54,706 bases of DNA, taken from NCBI GenBank assembly GCA_013289165.1, contig JABDAL010000008.1, forward strand, positions 1 to 54,706, read 5' to 3'. The notes beneath the pieces were generated by a model, which ran no database searches, was not told where the DNA came from, and was given only the letters and a program-made list of their open reading frames with translations. Positions 34,411-43,105 of the stretch are shown here, piece by piece (the first letter of the stretch is position 1; each line of letters opens with the position of its first letter). The translations under genes and the position numbers were made by a program. The stretch comes from Bacteroidota bacterium. Lineage in GTDB: Bacteria; Bacteroidota; Bacteroidia; JABEUT01.

Positions 34411-34597
34411 AATGTTAATTTAATTAATAATCTGTTAATTAGCAATTAGTAATTATTGATTAAAAACATTTGTTTTCATTCTTAATTATTAATTCCTAAT
34501 TGGTATATATCAACTATCATGCCAAAACCCTGCCAAAGGGTAAATAAGGATAAAATGTCAGTGTATTTGGGCTATCGGCCACAAGCCAACAGCTACT

Positions 34598-36034
34598 TTA
34601 CTGGTAATTCGAAAGAGTAATCTTCTTTTCCAGTTCAACTATATACCCTTTGAAACGCTTGTCGGTATCAATAAGGTTATTTACGGTTTTGCAGGCATGT
34701 AATACGGTAGCATGGTCCTTGCCCCCGCATTGCATACCAATATTAGCGAGAGACGACTTGGTAAAGCTCTTGGCAAAGTACATGGTTATTTGGCGTGCTT
34801 GTACTACTTCTCTCTTACGCGTTTTCGACTTTATCATGTCGATAGGCAGGCCAAAATAATCACAAACTACTTTCTGTATATAATCTATAGATACTTCACG
34901 GGCGGTATTCTTAACAAACTTGTCAATCATTTGCTTGGCAAGTTCCAGCGTAATGGCTTTCTTGTTCAATGATGACTGGGCAACTAATGATATGAGTGCA
35001 CCTTCCAATTCGCGTACATTGCTGTTGATGCTGTATGCCAAATATTCCACTACGTCATCAGAAATGTCAAGTCCTTCCGTATATATTTTCTTTTTCAGGA
35101 TAGCGATGCGGGTTTCCAGGCTTGGTATTTGCAGGTCGGCTGCCAATCCCCATTTGAAACGAGACAGCAAGCGTTGCTCCATCCCTTCAATTTCTACCGG
35201 GGGCTTATCGCAGGTAAATACCAACTGTTTCCCATTTTGGTGCAGGTGATTAAATATATGGAAGAAAACATCCTGCGTTTTTTCCTTCTTTGCCAAAAAT
35301 TGAACATCATCTACAATGAGGGCATCAATCATCTGGTAAAAATTGATGAAATCATTTTGGGTGTTGTTCTTGGTGGCATCTATAAATTGGGTCGTGAACT
35401 TTTCAGATGATAAATAGAGGACAGTCTTACTCGGGAAATTATTTTTAATCTCTAACCCAATAGCGTGAGCTAAGTGGGTCTTGCCTAATCCAACACCTCC
35501 ATATATAAACAGAGGATTGAATGAAGTGCCTCCCGGTTTTTGTGCAACGGCAAATCCTGCCGAGCGTGCCAAACGATTACAATCTCCTTCAATAAAATTT
35601 TCGAAAGAATATCCAGGGTTTAATTGAGGCGCTATATCTATTTTCTTTAAACCGGGAATAATAAAGGGATTCCGTATCGGGTTCTTATTGATATCAATGG
35701 GCATAGTAACAGCTTGTGACTTGGCTCCTTGCTTGTCTGTGCTTGGGGCTTTAACATTGTATGGTTTAGAATTGCGGTTGTTTTCCATTACAATGCTATA
35801 CTCCAAACGGGAGTCCGGACCGAGTTCCCTTTTCAAAGCTTTCTTGAGTAACCCTATGTAATGTTCTTCGAGGTATTCGTAAACAAACTGGCTTGGAACT
35901 TGTATAGTAAGAACCTGGTCGCTCAATTTAACCGACGAAATGGGTTCAAACCAAGTCTTAAAACTTTGAGGTGTCACATTATCTTTTATAATGGCCAGGC
36001 AGTGTTCCCAAATTTTAAGGTGTGTTTTTTCCAT
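34598..36034 (-). CDS. dnaA: Chromosomal replication initiator protein DnaA
   Basis: Binds DnaA boxes and opens the replication origin. 478 residues: domain I (about 1-80, IWEHCLAIIKDNVTPQSFKTWF), a short linker, the AAA+ domain III with Walker A GGVGLGKTHLAHAIG and Walker B LIVDDVQF, sensor residues in LLSRFKWG, and domain IV with the DNA-binding signature CGGKDHATVLHACKTV, which is a slight variant of the usual GGRDHSTV. Full length. Neither dnaN nor rpmH is next to it, and no DnaA-box cluster is visible upstream. Confidence 0.97.
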   Translation of the reverse strand: MEKTHLKIWEHCLAIIKDNVTPQSFKTWFEPISSVKLSDQVLTIQVPSQFVYEYLEEHYIGLLKKALKRELGPDSRLEYSIVMENNRNSKPYNVKAPSTDKQGAKSQAVTMPIDINKNPIRNPFIIPGLKKIDIAPQLNPGYSFENFIEGDCNRLARSAGFAVAQKPGGTSFNPLFIYGGVGLGKTHLAHAIGLEIKNNFPSKTVLYLSSEKFTTQFIDATKNNTQNDFINFYQMIDALIVDDVQFLAKKEKTQDVFFHIFNHLHQNGKQLVFTCDKPPVEIEGMEQRLLSRFKWGLAADLQIPSLETRIAILKKKIYTEGLDISDDVVEYLAYSINSNVRELEGALISLVAQSSLNKKAITLELAKQMIDKFVKNTAREVSIDYIQKVVCDYFGLPIDMIKSKTRKREVVQARQITMYFAKSFTKSSLANIGMQCGGKDHATVLHACKTVNNLIDTDKRFKGYIVELEKKITLSNYQ

Positions 36035-36505
36035 TAGAGGCGACGAAAGGATAGATAGTTCTGTACTATATAAATTTTTAAATGTTACTTTTTACTATTT
36101 CAATTTTGGGGTTGCAAATAAACAACACATTCGAATACGAAAGTATGTTCGTCTTCGTTTTTTTGAAAATAATTTATGTGTGTATTTTGTTTGCATGTGG
36201 GCTATTTGAGAACCCCAATAAATTCAGGCATTTTCAAAGATGCCGATTTTTTTCTGAATGTTGGAATTCTTCGGCAATGATAAATAATAATTCGCAATGT
36301 CCGAACGAAAAATGAAAAAATATTTTTCTTTTATTTTTCTGATGAAACTATTCGTGATTCCAAAAATTATTTTATGAGTACATAACTTGTGTCATAGACA
36401 TCGAGTTTTACAAACTTTAATCAGATATTTTTCACAAAATACCTGGTTTGTGTTAGTAAAGAAATGGGGATGTTCTGTTATGTTTGAGTTACAGGAGGAT
36501 GAACT
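36035..36505. other. 471-base AT-rich intergenic region upstream of dnaA
   Basis: Between dnaA and the FlaA1-type gene, both on the minus strand. No convincing gene. I see a terminator-like plus-strand hairpin (36227-36253), a near-consensus minus-strand -7 box (TTTATTTG, 36115-36122, one mismatch) that could serve dnaA, and a GTATTCG-type imperfect inverted repeat near 36131-36155. No cluster of TTATCCACA boxes, so I do not call an origin. Confidence 0.5.
36227..36253 (+). terminator. Terminator-like hairpin without an assigned gene
   Basis: GGCAT/ATGCC stem (5 pairs, 8-base loop) followed on the plus strand by GA and seven T. No plus-strand gene precedes it, so it could end a small antisense or leader RNA or be fortuitous. 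Confidence 0.3.
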
Positions 36506-38389
36506 CTAAACGTGCAGTTTGTTCTTATCTAATTCGGCAAAAACAGAATTATTGCTAATGTATTCAGGAACAATCTGTTTCATTTTACCTACTATATCCA
36601 TGTCATTTTTAGCAAGAGCAAGTCCCGCAAGTTCATCTATATAGGATGAGATAGTATTGAAATCATATTCCTTCACTTTGGCGATCATGATTAAGGGATG
36701 ATGTGTTGGCAATGTGTTTTCAGAAGTATGCAAAAGTTCTTCATATAATTTTTCACCGGGGCGTAACCCGGTAAACACAATCTTGATGTCTTTATCTAAT
36801 GTAAGCCCGGATAATTGTATCATCTTTTTAGCAAGGTCAAGCACTTTAACTGATTTACCCATATCAAAAATAAATACCTCACCACCCTTACCAATGGCTC
36901 CGGCTTCCAGCACGAGCTGGCATGATTCGGGGATTGTCATAAAGAACCGGGTAATTTCCGGGTGGGTAATGGTTACAGGGCCTCCCTTTTCAATTTGCTG
37001 CCGGAATCGCGGTATCACTGAACCGTTTGAACCAAGCACATTTCCGAAGCGGGTAGTAATGAATTTTGTTTTTCCTTTTGCGGTTAGTGACTGTACATAA
37101 ATTTCGGCAATACGTTTTGATGCACCCATCACACCAGTCGGGTTAATGGCCTTGTCGGTTGAAACCATTACAAAGGTATCAACTTCATATTCCACAGAAA
37201 GGTCAGCCAATATGCGTGTTCCTATGATGTTTACATTCACGGCCTCCACCGGGTTTTCTTCCATCACCGGGACATGTTTGTATGCTGCTGTATGAAAAAC
37301 TATCTGTGGGCGGATATCTTTAAAAATAGCTTCCATACGTGATGTGTTTGAAATATCTGCCAAATATGTTTTACAGGGAATAGCAAGTTTCATTTCATTT
37401 ATTTCCAGTTGGAGTTCGTAAAGTGCAGATTCCGCTTGGTCAACCAGCACAAGCTTTTCAGGCCCATAGGGAATAATCTGCCTTACAATCTCGCCGCCAA
37501 TAGAGCCGGCAGCGCCCGTAATAAGTATGGTTTTGTTTTTCAGTTGCGATTCTATCTTATCTTTATCCAATACAATAGGTGCACGCTCAAGCAAATCTTC
37601 AATCCTTACCTTTTTGATTTGCTTAAAACTCAACTCTCCATTTATCCAACTATTTATAGGGGGAACATTAAGAACCTTCGTTTTATAGTTCAGGCAGATA
37701 TCTGTTATTTCGTTTTTGCGTTCATAGGATATATCAGAGGTAGAGAGCACCACATGGGCTACATTATGATGATCCAACAGTTCTTTTAACCTGTCGGGGG
37801 AATAAATAGTAATTCCCTCTAATCTTTTTCCCCAGTTGTTTTTGTTTTCATCCAGAAAGGCCACCACTTCATATTTTGTACCGGCATCACGGTCAACTGC
37901 TCTTTTGGTAATAAGCCCGGCATCATTAGCTCCATATATAAGAATGCTGCGCCTTTTTTTAGAGGAGCTAGTGGCTTCGGCATAAATACCCTTATAAATC
38001 ATACGCACTGCAACTAATATGAAAGCAGTAGAAAAGCATTCTATTATAATAATAGAATAGGGTACTATAAAACGCTTTTCGGGAGTGAAATAGAATATCA
38101 CATTCGAGATGGCAAAAAATACACTTACTGTTGAAATTATCAATACCATTTGTACTACATCTCTCGAACCCATATAGCGGATAATGTTTCTATATGTACC
38201 CGTGATGTAAAAGCTGACACCGCGACTTATCAGTACAAAGGGAAATACATATATGAAAGTAACCCTCTCCGAAAGAGGAATAACAAAATTGAAACGCAGC
38301 AAGTAGGCAAGTGCAAGGGAAAGAAAGCAAAAGAATACATCTATAAGAAGTATGGACCAGCGTGGAAGAAGACTACGTATTGCGTTCAT
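36506..38389 (-). CDS. FlaA1/CapD-type nucleotide-sugar 4,6-dehydratase, membrane-anchored
   Basis: 627 residues. Four N-terminal membrane helices (about 10-125), a first Rossmann domain (YGANDAGLI near 152), then a short-chain dehydrogenase domain with TGAAGSIGGEIVRQI (about 288-302), AAYKHVPVMEENPVEAVNVN and STDKAINPTGVMGASKR, in which Met replaces the usual Tyr of the catalytic YxxxK, as in FlaA1, WbpM and CapD. These enzymes make UDP-4-keto-6-deoxy sugars for capsule, O-antigen or protein glycosylation. Full-length. No other polysaccharide genes are in the window, so the glycan it serves is unknown. Confidence 0.92.
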   Translation of the reverse strand: MNAIRSLLPRWSILLIDVFFCFLSLALAYLLRFNFVIPLSERVTFIYVFPFVLISRGVSFYITGTYRNIIRYMGSRDVVQMVLIISTVSVFFAISNVIFYFTPEKRFIVPYSIIIIECFSTAFILVAVRMIYKGIYAEATSSSKKRRSILIYGANDAGLITKRAVDRDAGTKYEVVAFLDENKNNWGKRLEGITIYSPDRLKELLDHHNVAHVVLSTSDISYERKNEITDICLNYKTKVLNVPPINSWINGELSFKQIKKVRIEDLLERAPIVLDKDKIESQLKNKTILITGAAGSIGGEIVRQIIPYGPEKLVLVDQAESALYELQLEINEMKLAIPCKTYLADISNTSRMEAIFKDIRPQIVFHTAAYKHVPVMEENPVEAVNVNIIGTRILADLSVEYEVDTFVMVSTDKAINPTGVMGASKRIAEIYVQSLTAKGKTKFITTRFGNVLGSNGSVIPRFRQQIEKGGPVTITHPEITRFFMTIPESCQLVLEAGAIGKGGEVFIFDMGKSVKVLDLAKKMIQLSGLTLDKDIKIVFTGLRPGEKLYEELLHTSENTLPTHHPLIMIAKVKEYDFNTISSYIDELAGLALAKNDMDIVGKMKQIVPEYISNNSVFAELDKNKLHV

Positions 38390-38402
38390 AGCGGAATATC
38401 TA

Positions 38403-38410
38403 CAAAAGTA
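38403..38410 (-). promoter_or_regulatory. -7 promoter box (TACTTTTG) for the FlaA1-type gene
   Basis: Exact TAnnTTTG match on the minus strand, 13 bases upstream of the ATG at 38389. Confidence 0.5.
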
Positions 38411-38522
38411 ACGTATATTTTAAATGAAATGGTAAAACGGCCTGCAGCCAAGCCCCGATGCAATCAGTAATAACCTGTTGAATCGGCTTCATCCGTGTTC
38501 AATTAGTAAAAAATATATCCCG

Positions 38523-40409
38523 CTATTTCTTGAAAAGCTTTTTCCCTTTAATAATAATCCGCATGCTTTGCTTGCGCATGGAAATAGCAATGCTTTCTTC
38601 TGCCGATTCTTTTTTTTTCAATTCGTAAACTTTTAAAATATCTCTGTATGTAAGTACACCTACCAATTCGTTCTTGTTTTCTCTGCTCACTACAGGAATA
38701 ATATCGGCTTTGTGCTCCAGCATTTTATCTACAGCCGACTTCAGTACTTCATCTTCGTGGACAGTTACCTGGGTTTCTTTCACCAGGTTTTGCAAAAGTT
38801 CATCCCCAGTATGATGAGTATTAAAGAGTTCATTCAGTCCCATAATACCCAATAATTTATCTTCGTCATCAATTATAGCAAAAGCAGAATAAGTGCTATT
38901 TTTTCCTTCGTGAGAAATAAACTCCCTGGCTTCTTTAATGGTATTATGCCCGTTTAATACAGTTAATTCTTCTGCTACTACATCGCTTACATGAAAACTA
39001 TTCAACACATCAGGAACATAAGTCTCAGGCGTATTCACACCGCGACGATTGATTTTTTCCGTCATAATGGTACTTTTCATTAAAACGAAAGAACTAAAAT
39101 AGGCAGCAGCACACCCTCCCAAAAGTGGCAGAAAAAAATGGGGTTGTCCCGTTGTTTCCAATGCAAATATGATGGAAGTAAGAAATGCCCTGGAAGCACC
39201 TGCAAACATAGCTGCCATACCTACCAGTGCCGCAGCAGGAAGGCTTAACCCTAATGAGGGAAAGAAATAATTAAGGCATAGCGCAGCCAAGCTTCCCATA
39301 GCTCCGCCTATGGTTAAAAGGGGAGCCAGGGTGCCTCCCGAAGTACCACTACCCAATGATATAGCCCAGGATAAAAGCTTTAAAAAGCAGAGCGTGAATA
39401 GCACATGCAGGGTAAGATTCCCGCTTAAAATATTACGGATATTATCATATCCTACTCCCATGGTGGCGGGGGCAAAGTATCCAACTATTCCAACGACAAG
39501 TCCACCTACAGCAGGCCACCACATCCAATGAATGGGTAACTTTTCAAATCCGTCCTCAATAGCGTATACTGCCTTGGTAATAAGTACGGACATAATCCCG
39601 GTAAAAATTCCTATCAGTGTGTAGATGAATATATCTCGTACACCCGGTTGTGCTATTTCTTCCATACCAAAAACGTGTCGCGTACCGAAAAAGAGAAGAT
39701 GCCCGGCTGCTCCCGTTATACATGCCAATGCCACTGGGATAATAGAACGTGGGGAAAATTCAAACAATAAAAGTTCTATGGCAAGCATGATAGCTGCTAC
39801 AGGGCTGCCGAAGATAGCTGCCATGCCTGCGGTAGCACCCGAGGTAAGTAAGATCTTTCTTTCGTATGCCGTAATTTTTAAAATCTGCCCTATCAGCGAA
39901 CCGAAGGCTCCGCCTGCTGCAATAATGGGGCCTTCTGCCCCAAAAGGGCCTCCTGTACCTATAGACATGGCTGCTGAAAGAGGCTTTAAAAAAGTTACTA
40001 TTGGTTTTATTTTACTGTCGTTGGTTAAAACCTGTTCCATTACTTCCGGTATTCCATGCCCACGTATAGCCATAGAACCATATCGTGCCATAATACCTAC
40101 AATTACTCCTCCAATCACTGGAATAAAAATGACATAAATACCCAGGTGGTTCCCAACCGGGGAAATATCTGAAACCGAAAAAATTCCATAAAATGAAACC
40201 CCCGTAACAAAGCCTATAAGATTTACCAGAACTTTAGCTATGACCGATACAAGCATAGCATTCAACACCGCGAGTGAACATATATAAAGAAGCCGTGATA
40301 GTTTGATACTATGCCTTCTTGCCAGTTCTTCTGATTCTATAACCGGTCCCATGGAAACAGATATGGGAATACCATCATTAGTGGAAGCTGAATTAATAGT
40401 GGGTGTCAT
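38523..40409 (-). CDS. CLC-family anion channel/transporter with C-terminal CBS domains
   Basis: 628 residues: a CLC membrane domain (about 35-445) with GHGIPEV (about 116), GAEGP containing the gating Glu (about 155) and GSGTSGGTLAPLL, followed by two CBS domains (about 470-600, IIDDEDKLLGIMGLNELF and VLTYRDILKVYELK) and a basic tail. The gating Glu is present. At the position of the internal proton Glu (Glu203 in E. coli ClcA) the sequence reads AIELLLFEF, apparently Leu, and the Ser of GSGIP is His. So it may be an uncoupled channel or have altered ion preference (inference). The family call is firm; chloride as substrate is assumed. Confidence 0.9.
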   Translation of the reverse strand: MTPTINSASTNDGIPISVSMGPVIESEELARRHSIKLSRLLYICSLAVLNAMLVSVIAKVLVNLIGFVTGVSFYGIFSVSDISPVGNHLGIYVIFIPVIGGVIVGIMARYGSMAIRGHGIPEVMEQVLTNDSKIKPIVTFLKPLSAAMSIGTGGPFGAEGPIIAAGGAFGSLIGQILKITAYERKILLTSGATAGMAAIFGSPVAAIMLAIELLLFEFSPRSIIPVALACITGAAGHLLFFGTRHVFGMEEIAQPGVRDIFIYTLIGIFTGIMSVLITKAVYAIEDGFEKLPIHWMWWPAVGGLVVGIVGYFAPATMGVGYDNIRNILSGNLTLHVLFTLCFLKLLSWAISLGSGTSGGTLAPLLTIGGAMGSLAALCLNYFFPSLGLSLPAAALVGMAAMFAGASRAFLTSIIFALETTGQPHFFLPLLGGCAAAYFSSFVLMKSTIMTEKINRRGVNTPETYVPDVLNSFHVSDVVAEELTVLNGHNTIKEAREFISHEGKNSTYSAFAIIDDEDKLLGIMGLNELFNTHHTGDELLQNLVKETQVTVHEDEVLKSAVDKMLEHKADIIPVVSRENKNELVGVLTYRDILKVYELKKKESAEESIAISMRKQSMRIIIKGKKLFKK

Positions 40410-40474
40410 CCAATAGTAATGTTAAAAACGTTTGCAGCCATATACATTACGGGGATGGATAAGTAGGCGCGCCG

Positions 40475-40482
40475 CAAAATTA
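40475..40482 (-). promoter_or_regulatory. -7 promoter box (TAATTTTG) for the CLC gene
   Basis: Exact TAnnTTTG match 65 bases upstream of the ATG at 40409. Confidence 0.45.
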
Positions 40483-40581
40483 GAAAATAGATTGGGAATT
40501 TATTGTAACCTTTTTGCAATCTATTGTGATATGATGGTGAGCCGCGTCATGAATGAAATAGAAAAGATAGCCCTAAAGCTT

Positions 40582-41211
40582 TCAATTAATTATTGCCACT
40601 GCCCGCACAGGCGAGCCATCTGCTTTTTCTATTTTTAGAGGAAGGCATTGGAAAATAAATTCACCATCGGGTATGCTTGCCAGGTTAGTCAGGTTCTCAA
40701 TAATCAGGATTTCCTTTTTCAGGACAATTTTATGATTTGGCAGGGTCATATCCGGAACTGGGTCTAGGGAAATAGAATCGAGCCCGATACCCTTTAAGTT
40801 AAATTGAGCAAGCCATTCAGTGGCTTCAGTTGTTAAAGTTGGAAAATCTTCAAGGTAGGCATCTGTTTTCCATTTTAAGGACCAGTCTGCCCGTAAGAGA
40901 ACAAATTCAATATTTTTAATTTTATCCTTATAAGGCATAAGAAATTCCTTCGTGATTTTTTTACCCGCCAGATGTCTGCAATTAATTACCATTCCTTTAC
41001 CCATAAACCTGTCTACCGGAAGCTCGTCCAGGCAACGGGCACCTTTTATAATATGTATGGGTGCATCAATATGCGTTGCAGTATGTGTGTACATGGTTAT
41101 TTTCAGTTCCGGGTATTCTTCAATCTCTACCCGGTGAAAAACAGGTTTTTCAGTCCCCGGGAAAACCGTAATATCAGGATTGATAACATGTGAAAGGTCT
41201 ATAACTTTCAT
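40582..41211 (-). CDS. Cyclase family metal-dependent hydrolase (kynurenine formamidase-like)
   Basis: 209 residues with DLSHVINPDITVFPGTE at the N-terminus and the metal-binding motif HTATHIDAPIH (HxxTHxDxPxH) near residue 42-52, plus the later acidic/His positions of the family (GIGLDSISLDP). Members include bacterial arylformamidase KynB and polyketide cyclases; the precise substrate cannot be told and no tryptophan-degradation genes are nearby. Cytosolic. Single gene with its own promoter box. Confidence 0.85.
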   Translation of the reverse strand: MKVIDLSHVINPDITVFPGTEKPVFHRVEIEEYPELKITMYTHTATHIDAPIHIIKGARCLDELPVDRFMGKGMVINCRHLAGKKITKEFLMPYKDKIKNIEFVLLRADWSLKWKTDAYLEDFPTLTTEATEWLAQFNLKGIGLDSISLDPVPDMTLPNHKIVLKKEILIIENLTNLASIPDGEFIFQCLPLKIEKADGSPVRAVAIIN

Positions 41212-41230
41212 AAAAGTAAAAGGGTGTTTT

Positions 41231-41238
41231 CAAAAGTA
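41231..41238 (-). promoter_or_regulatory. -7 promoter box (TACTTTTG) for the cyclase gene
   Basis: Exact TAnnTTTG match 19 bases upstream of the ATG at 41211. Confidence 0.5.
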
Positions 41239-41329
41239 GTGTTTATAATGATACATCCTTAACCCATCCATCTGAGAGGACAATTCATAATTCATAGTTC
41301 ATAATTCATAACTCTATTGTATTCTTATA

Positions 41330-41337
41330 TATCTTTG
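41330..41337 (+). promoter_or_regulatory. -7 promoter box (TATCTTTG) for dnaX
   Basis: Exact TAnnTTTG match 21 bases before the ATG at 41359. Because it lies inside a longer open frame starting at 41317, it supports the internal start. A short AATTCATA-type tandem repeat precedes it (41282-41312). Confidence 0.6.
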
Positions 41338-41358
41338 GAACATTACGCCGAAAACAGA

Positions 41359-43065
41359 ATGTCCGATTTTGTAGTATCAGCCCGTAAGTATCGCCCATCC
41401 ACCTTCAAAGATGTGGTAGGCCAGGGGGCTATCGTGAACACCCTGAAAAATGCTATTGCCAATAATCACCTTGCACAGTCTTTTTTATTTTGCGGCCAGC
41501 GGGGAGTAGGTAAAACAACCTGTGCCCGTATTTTGGCAAAGACCATCAACTGCCAGAACCTCACTGCAGATGCAGAAGCCTGCAACGAATGCGACTCCTG
41601 CAAAAGCTTTAATGAAGGGCGTTCTTTTAATATCCATGAATTAGATGCTGCTTCCAGCAATTCGGTAGATGACATCCGCGCACTTATTGAGCAAGTAAGA
41701 TTTGCTCCCCAGGCAGGAAAATATAAGGTATATATAATAGACGAGGTACACATGCTGTCTGCGAGTGCCTTCAATGCCTTTCTTAAAACGTTAGAGGAGC
41801 CTCCTGCTCATGCCATCTTTATACTGGCTACTACTGAAAAACATAAAATAATACCAACTATACTTTCCCGCTGCCAGATTTTTGATTTCAAGCGGATACA
41901 AATAAAAGATATAGCTGCTCACCTTGCTTACATAGCCAGGGCAGAACAAATACAAGCCGAGCCTGAAGCTCTTCACATTTTGGCTGAAAAGTCAGATGGT
42001 GCCATGCGCGATGCACTCTCTATGTTCGACAGAATGGTGAGCTTTGCCGGGAAGGAACTTACCTATAAAAAGGTTATTGAAAACCTGAACATACTCGATT
42101 ATGATTATTACTTTAAAGTAACCGGGGCTATACTTAATGCTGACATATATTCAGCTCTCTTAATCTTTGATGAAATACTTGCCAATGGTTTTGACGGGCA
42201 CCTTTTTATTAATGGACTTGGCGAGCATTTCCGGAACCTTTTAGTGGCAAAAAATCCGGATACTGCAATTCTGCTTGAAAAGGGAGGTGCTTTAAATGAA
42301 AAATATATGGCACAGGCTTCTGCATGTACTGAAACACTTTTATTTAAGGGACTTTCCATTATAAGCCGTTGCGATATAAGCTACAAAGCGGCAGTCAACC
42401 AGCGTCTGCTGGTGGAGGTAACACTTGTAAAGTTAGTTAACTTGTTGTCTGCACCCGAAAGCCAAGCTCTGGTTCCAGCTAAAAAGGTAGAAACACCTAT
42501 TGTAAAACCTACGCCTGTTTCGGAATATAAACAACCCGTCCCTCTTCCCCAAAAAGTGGCGGAGCCCAAAGTGGAGAATCCATCTAAAGCTCCGGCTTCT
42601 AAACCCAGCTTTACTTCGTTTACCAAAATTATAAATGAAAACCCTGCCGCCCAATCTTCAGAAAAGCAGTATGGAGGAGAAGCTGAGAAATCAGAGCCTC
42701 TGCCTGAAGCTGCATTAACTGCTGCCTGGAATGAATATGGCCAATCAATTAAAGAGAAAAAAATAAGTCTTTATACTATTCTGAATACTATTGTCCCCAA
42801 AGTCCTCCCTGATATTCCTTTCACGTTTGAAGTTACTATAGAAAGCACTTTTCATCAGCAGGCCTTGGAAACAGAAAAGGCGGCCCTTTTAGATTTTCTG
42901 AAAGAAAAAATAGGAGTGAAGAAGCTAAATATGGTAATTAGTGTATCAAAGATTGAGACCAAGAAAAAGCCCTATACTGCCCAGGAAAAATACGCTCACA
43001 TGAAGAACAAAAACCCTGATATTGAGAAGTTAGTTGACCAATTGGGGCTTGGCTTGGACATGTAA
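41359..43065 (+). CDS. dnaX: DNA polymerase III subunit gamma/tau
   Basis: Clamp-loader ATPase that loads the sliding clamp and organises the replisome. From the ATG at 41359 the 568 residues start MSDFVVSARKYRPSTF, the family's usual N-terminus. Walker A GQRGVGKTT (46-54), zinc-binding cysteines 65, 75, 78 and 81, Walker B IIDEVHML and LSRCQIFDF follow. A Pro/Lys-rich linker from about 370 leads to the C-terminal domain. A run of seven A at 42757-42763 (codon 467) is followed by TAA in the +1 frame, so slippage there would give a shorter product; not shown to occur. Confidence 0.96.
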   Translation: MSDFVVSARKYRPSTFKDVVGQGAIVNTLKNAIANNHLAQSFLFCGQRGVGKTTCARILAKTINCQNLTADAEACNECDSCKSFNEGRSFNIHELDAASSNSVDDIRALIEQVRFAPQAGKYKVYIIDEVHMLSASAFNAFLKTLEEPPAHAIFILATTEKHKIIPTILSRCQIFDFKRIQIKDIAAHLAYIARAEQIQAEPEALHILAEKSDGAMRDALSMFDRMVSFAGKELTYKKVIENLNILDYDYYFKVTGAILNADIYSALLIFDEILANGFDGHLFINGLGEHFRNLLVAKNPDTAILLEKGGALNEKYMAQASACTETLLFKGLSIISRCDISYKAAVNQRLLVEVTLVKLVNLLSAPESQALVPAKKVETPIVKPTPVSEYKQPVPLPQKVAEPKVENPSKAPASKPSFTSFTKIINENPAAQSSEKQYGGEAEKSEPLPEAALTAAWNEYGQSIKEKKISLYTILNTIVPKVLPDIPFTFEVTIESTFHQQALETEKAALLDFLKEKIGVKKLNMVISVSKIETKKKPYTAQEKYAHMKNKNPDIEKLVDQLGLGLDM

Positions 43066-43084
43066 GCCAATTCTATTATATTTG
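43054..43084 (+). promoter_or_regulatory. Complete promoter (-33 TTG, 20-base spacer, -7 TATATTTG) for the M16 peptidase gene
   Basis: TTG at 43054-43056, spacer of 20 bases, TATATTTG at 43077-43084; ATG follows at 43106. The -33 part lies in the end of dnaX. It supports the internal start at 43106. Confidence 0.72.
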
Positions 43085-43105
43085 TCTTCCTCAAAACTCA
43101 GAACT

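Noticed and set aside
36312-36377. 21-residue plus-strand hydrophobic peptide frame
   Set aside because: Too short, very AT-rich, no promoter in proper position; likely chance.
36035-36505. Replication origin next to dnaA
   Set aside because: No cluster of TTATCCACA-type DnaA boxes or AT-rich repeat array was found; dnaA alone does not mark the origin in this phylum.
41282-41312. AATTCATA-type short repeats before dnaX, possible CRISPR or iteron array
   Set aside because: Only about four units of 7-8 bases without spacers; simple AT-rich slippage repeat.
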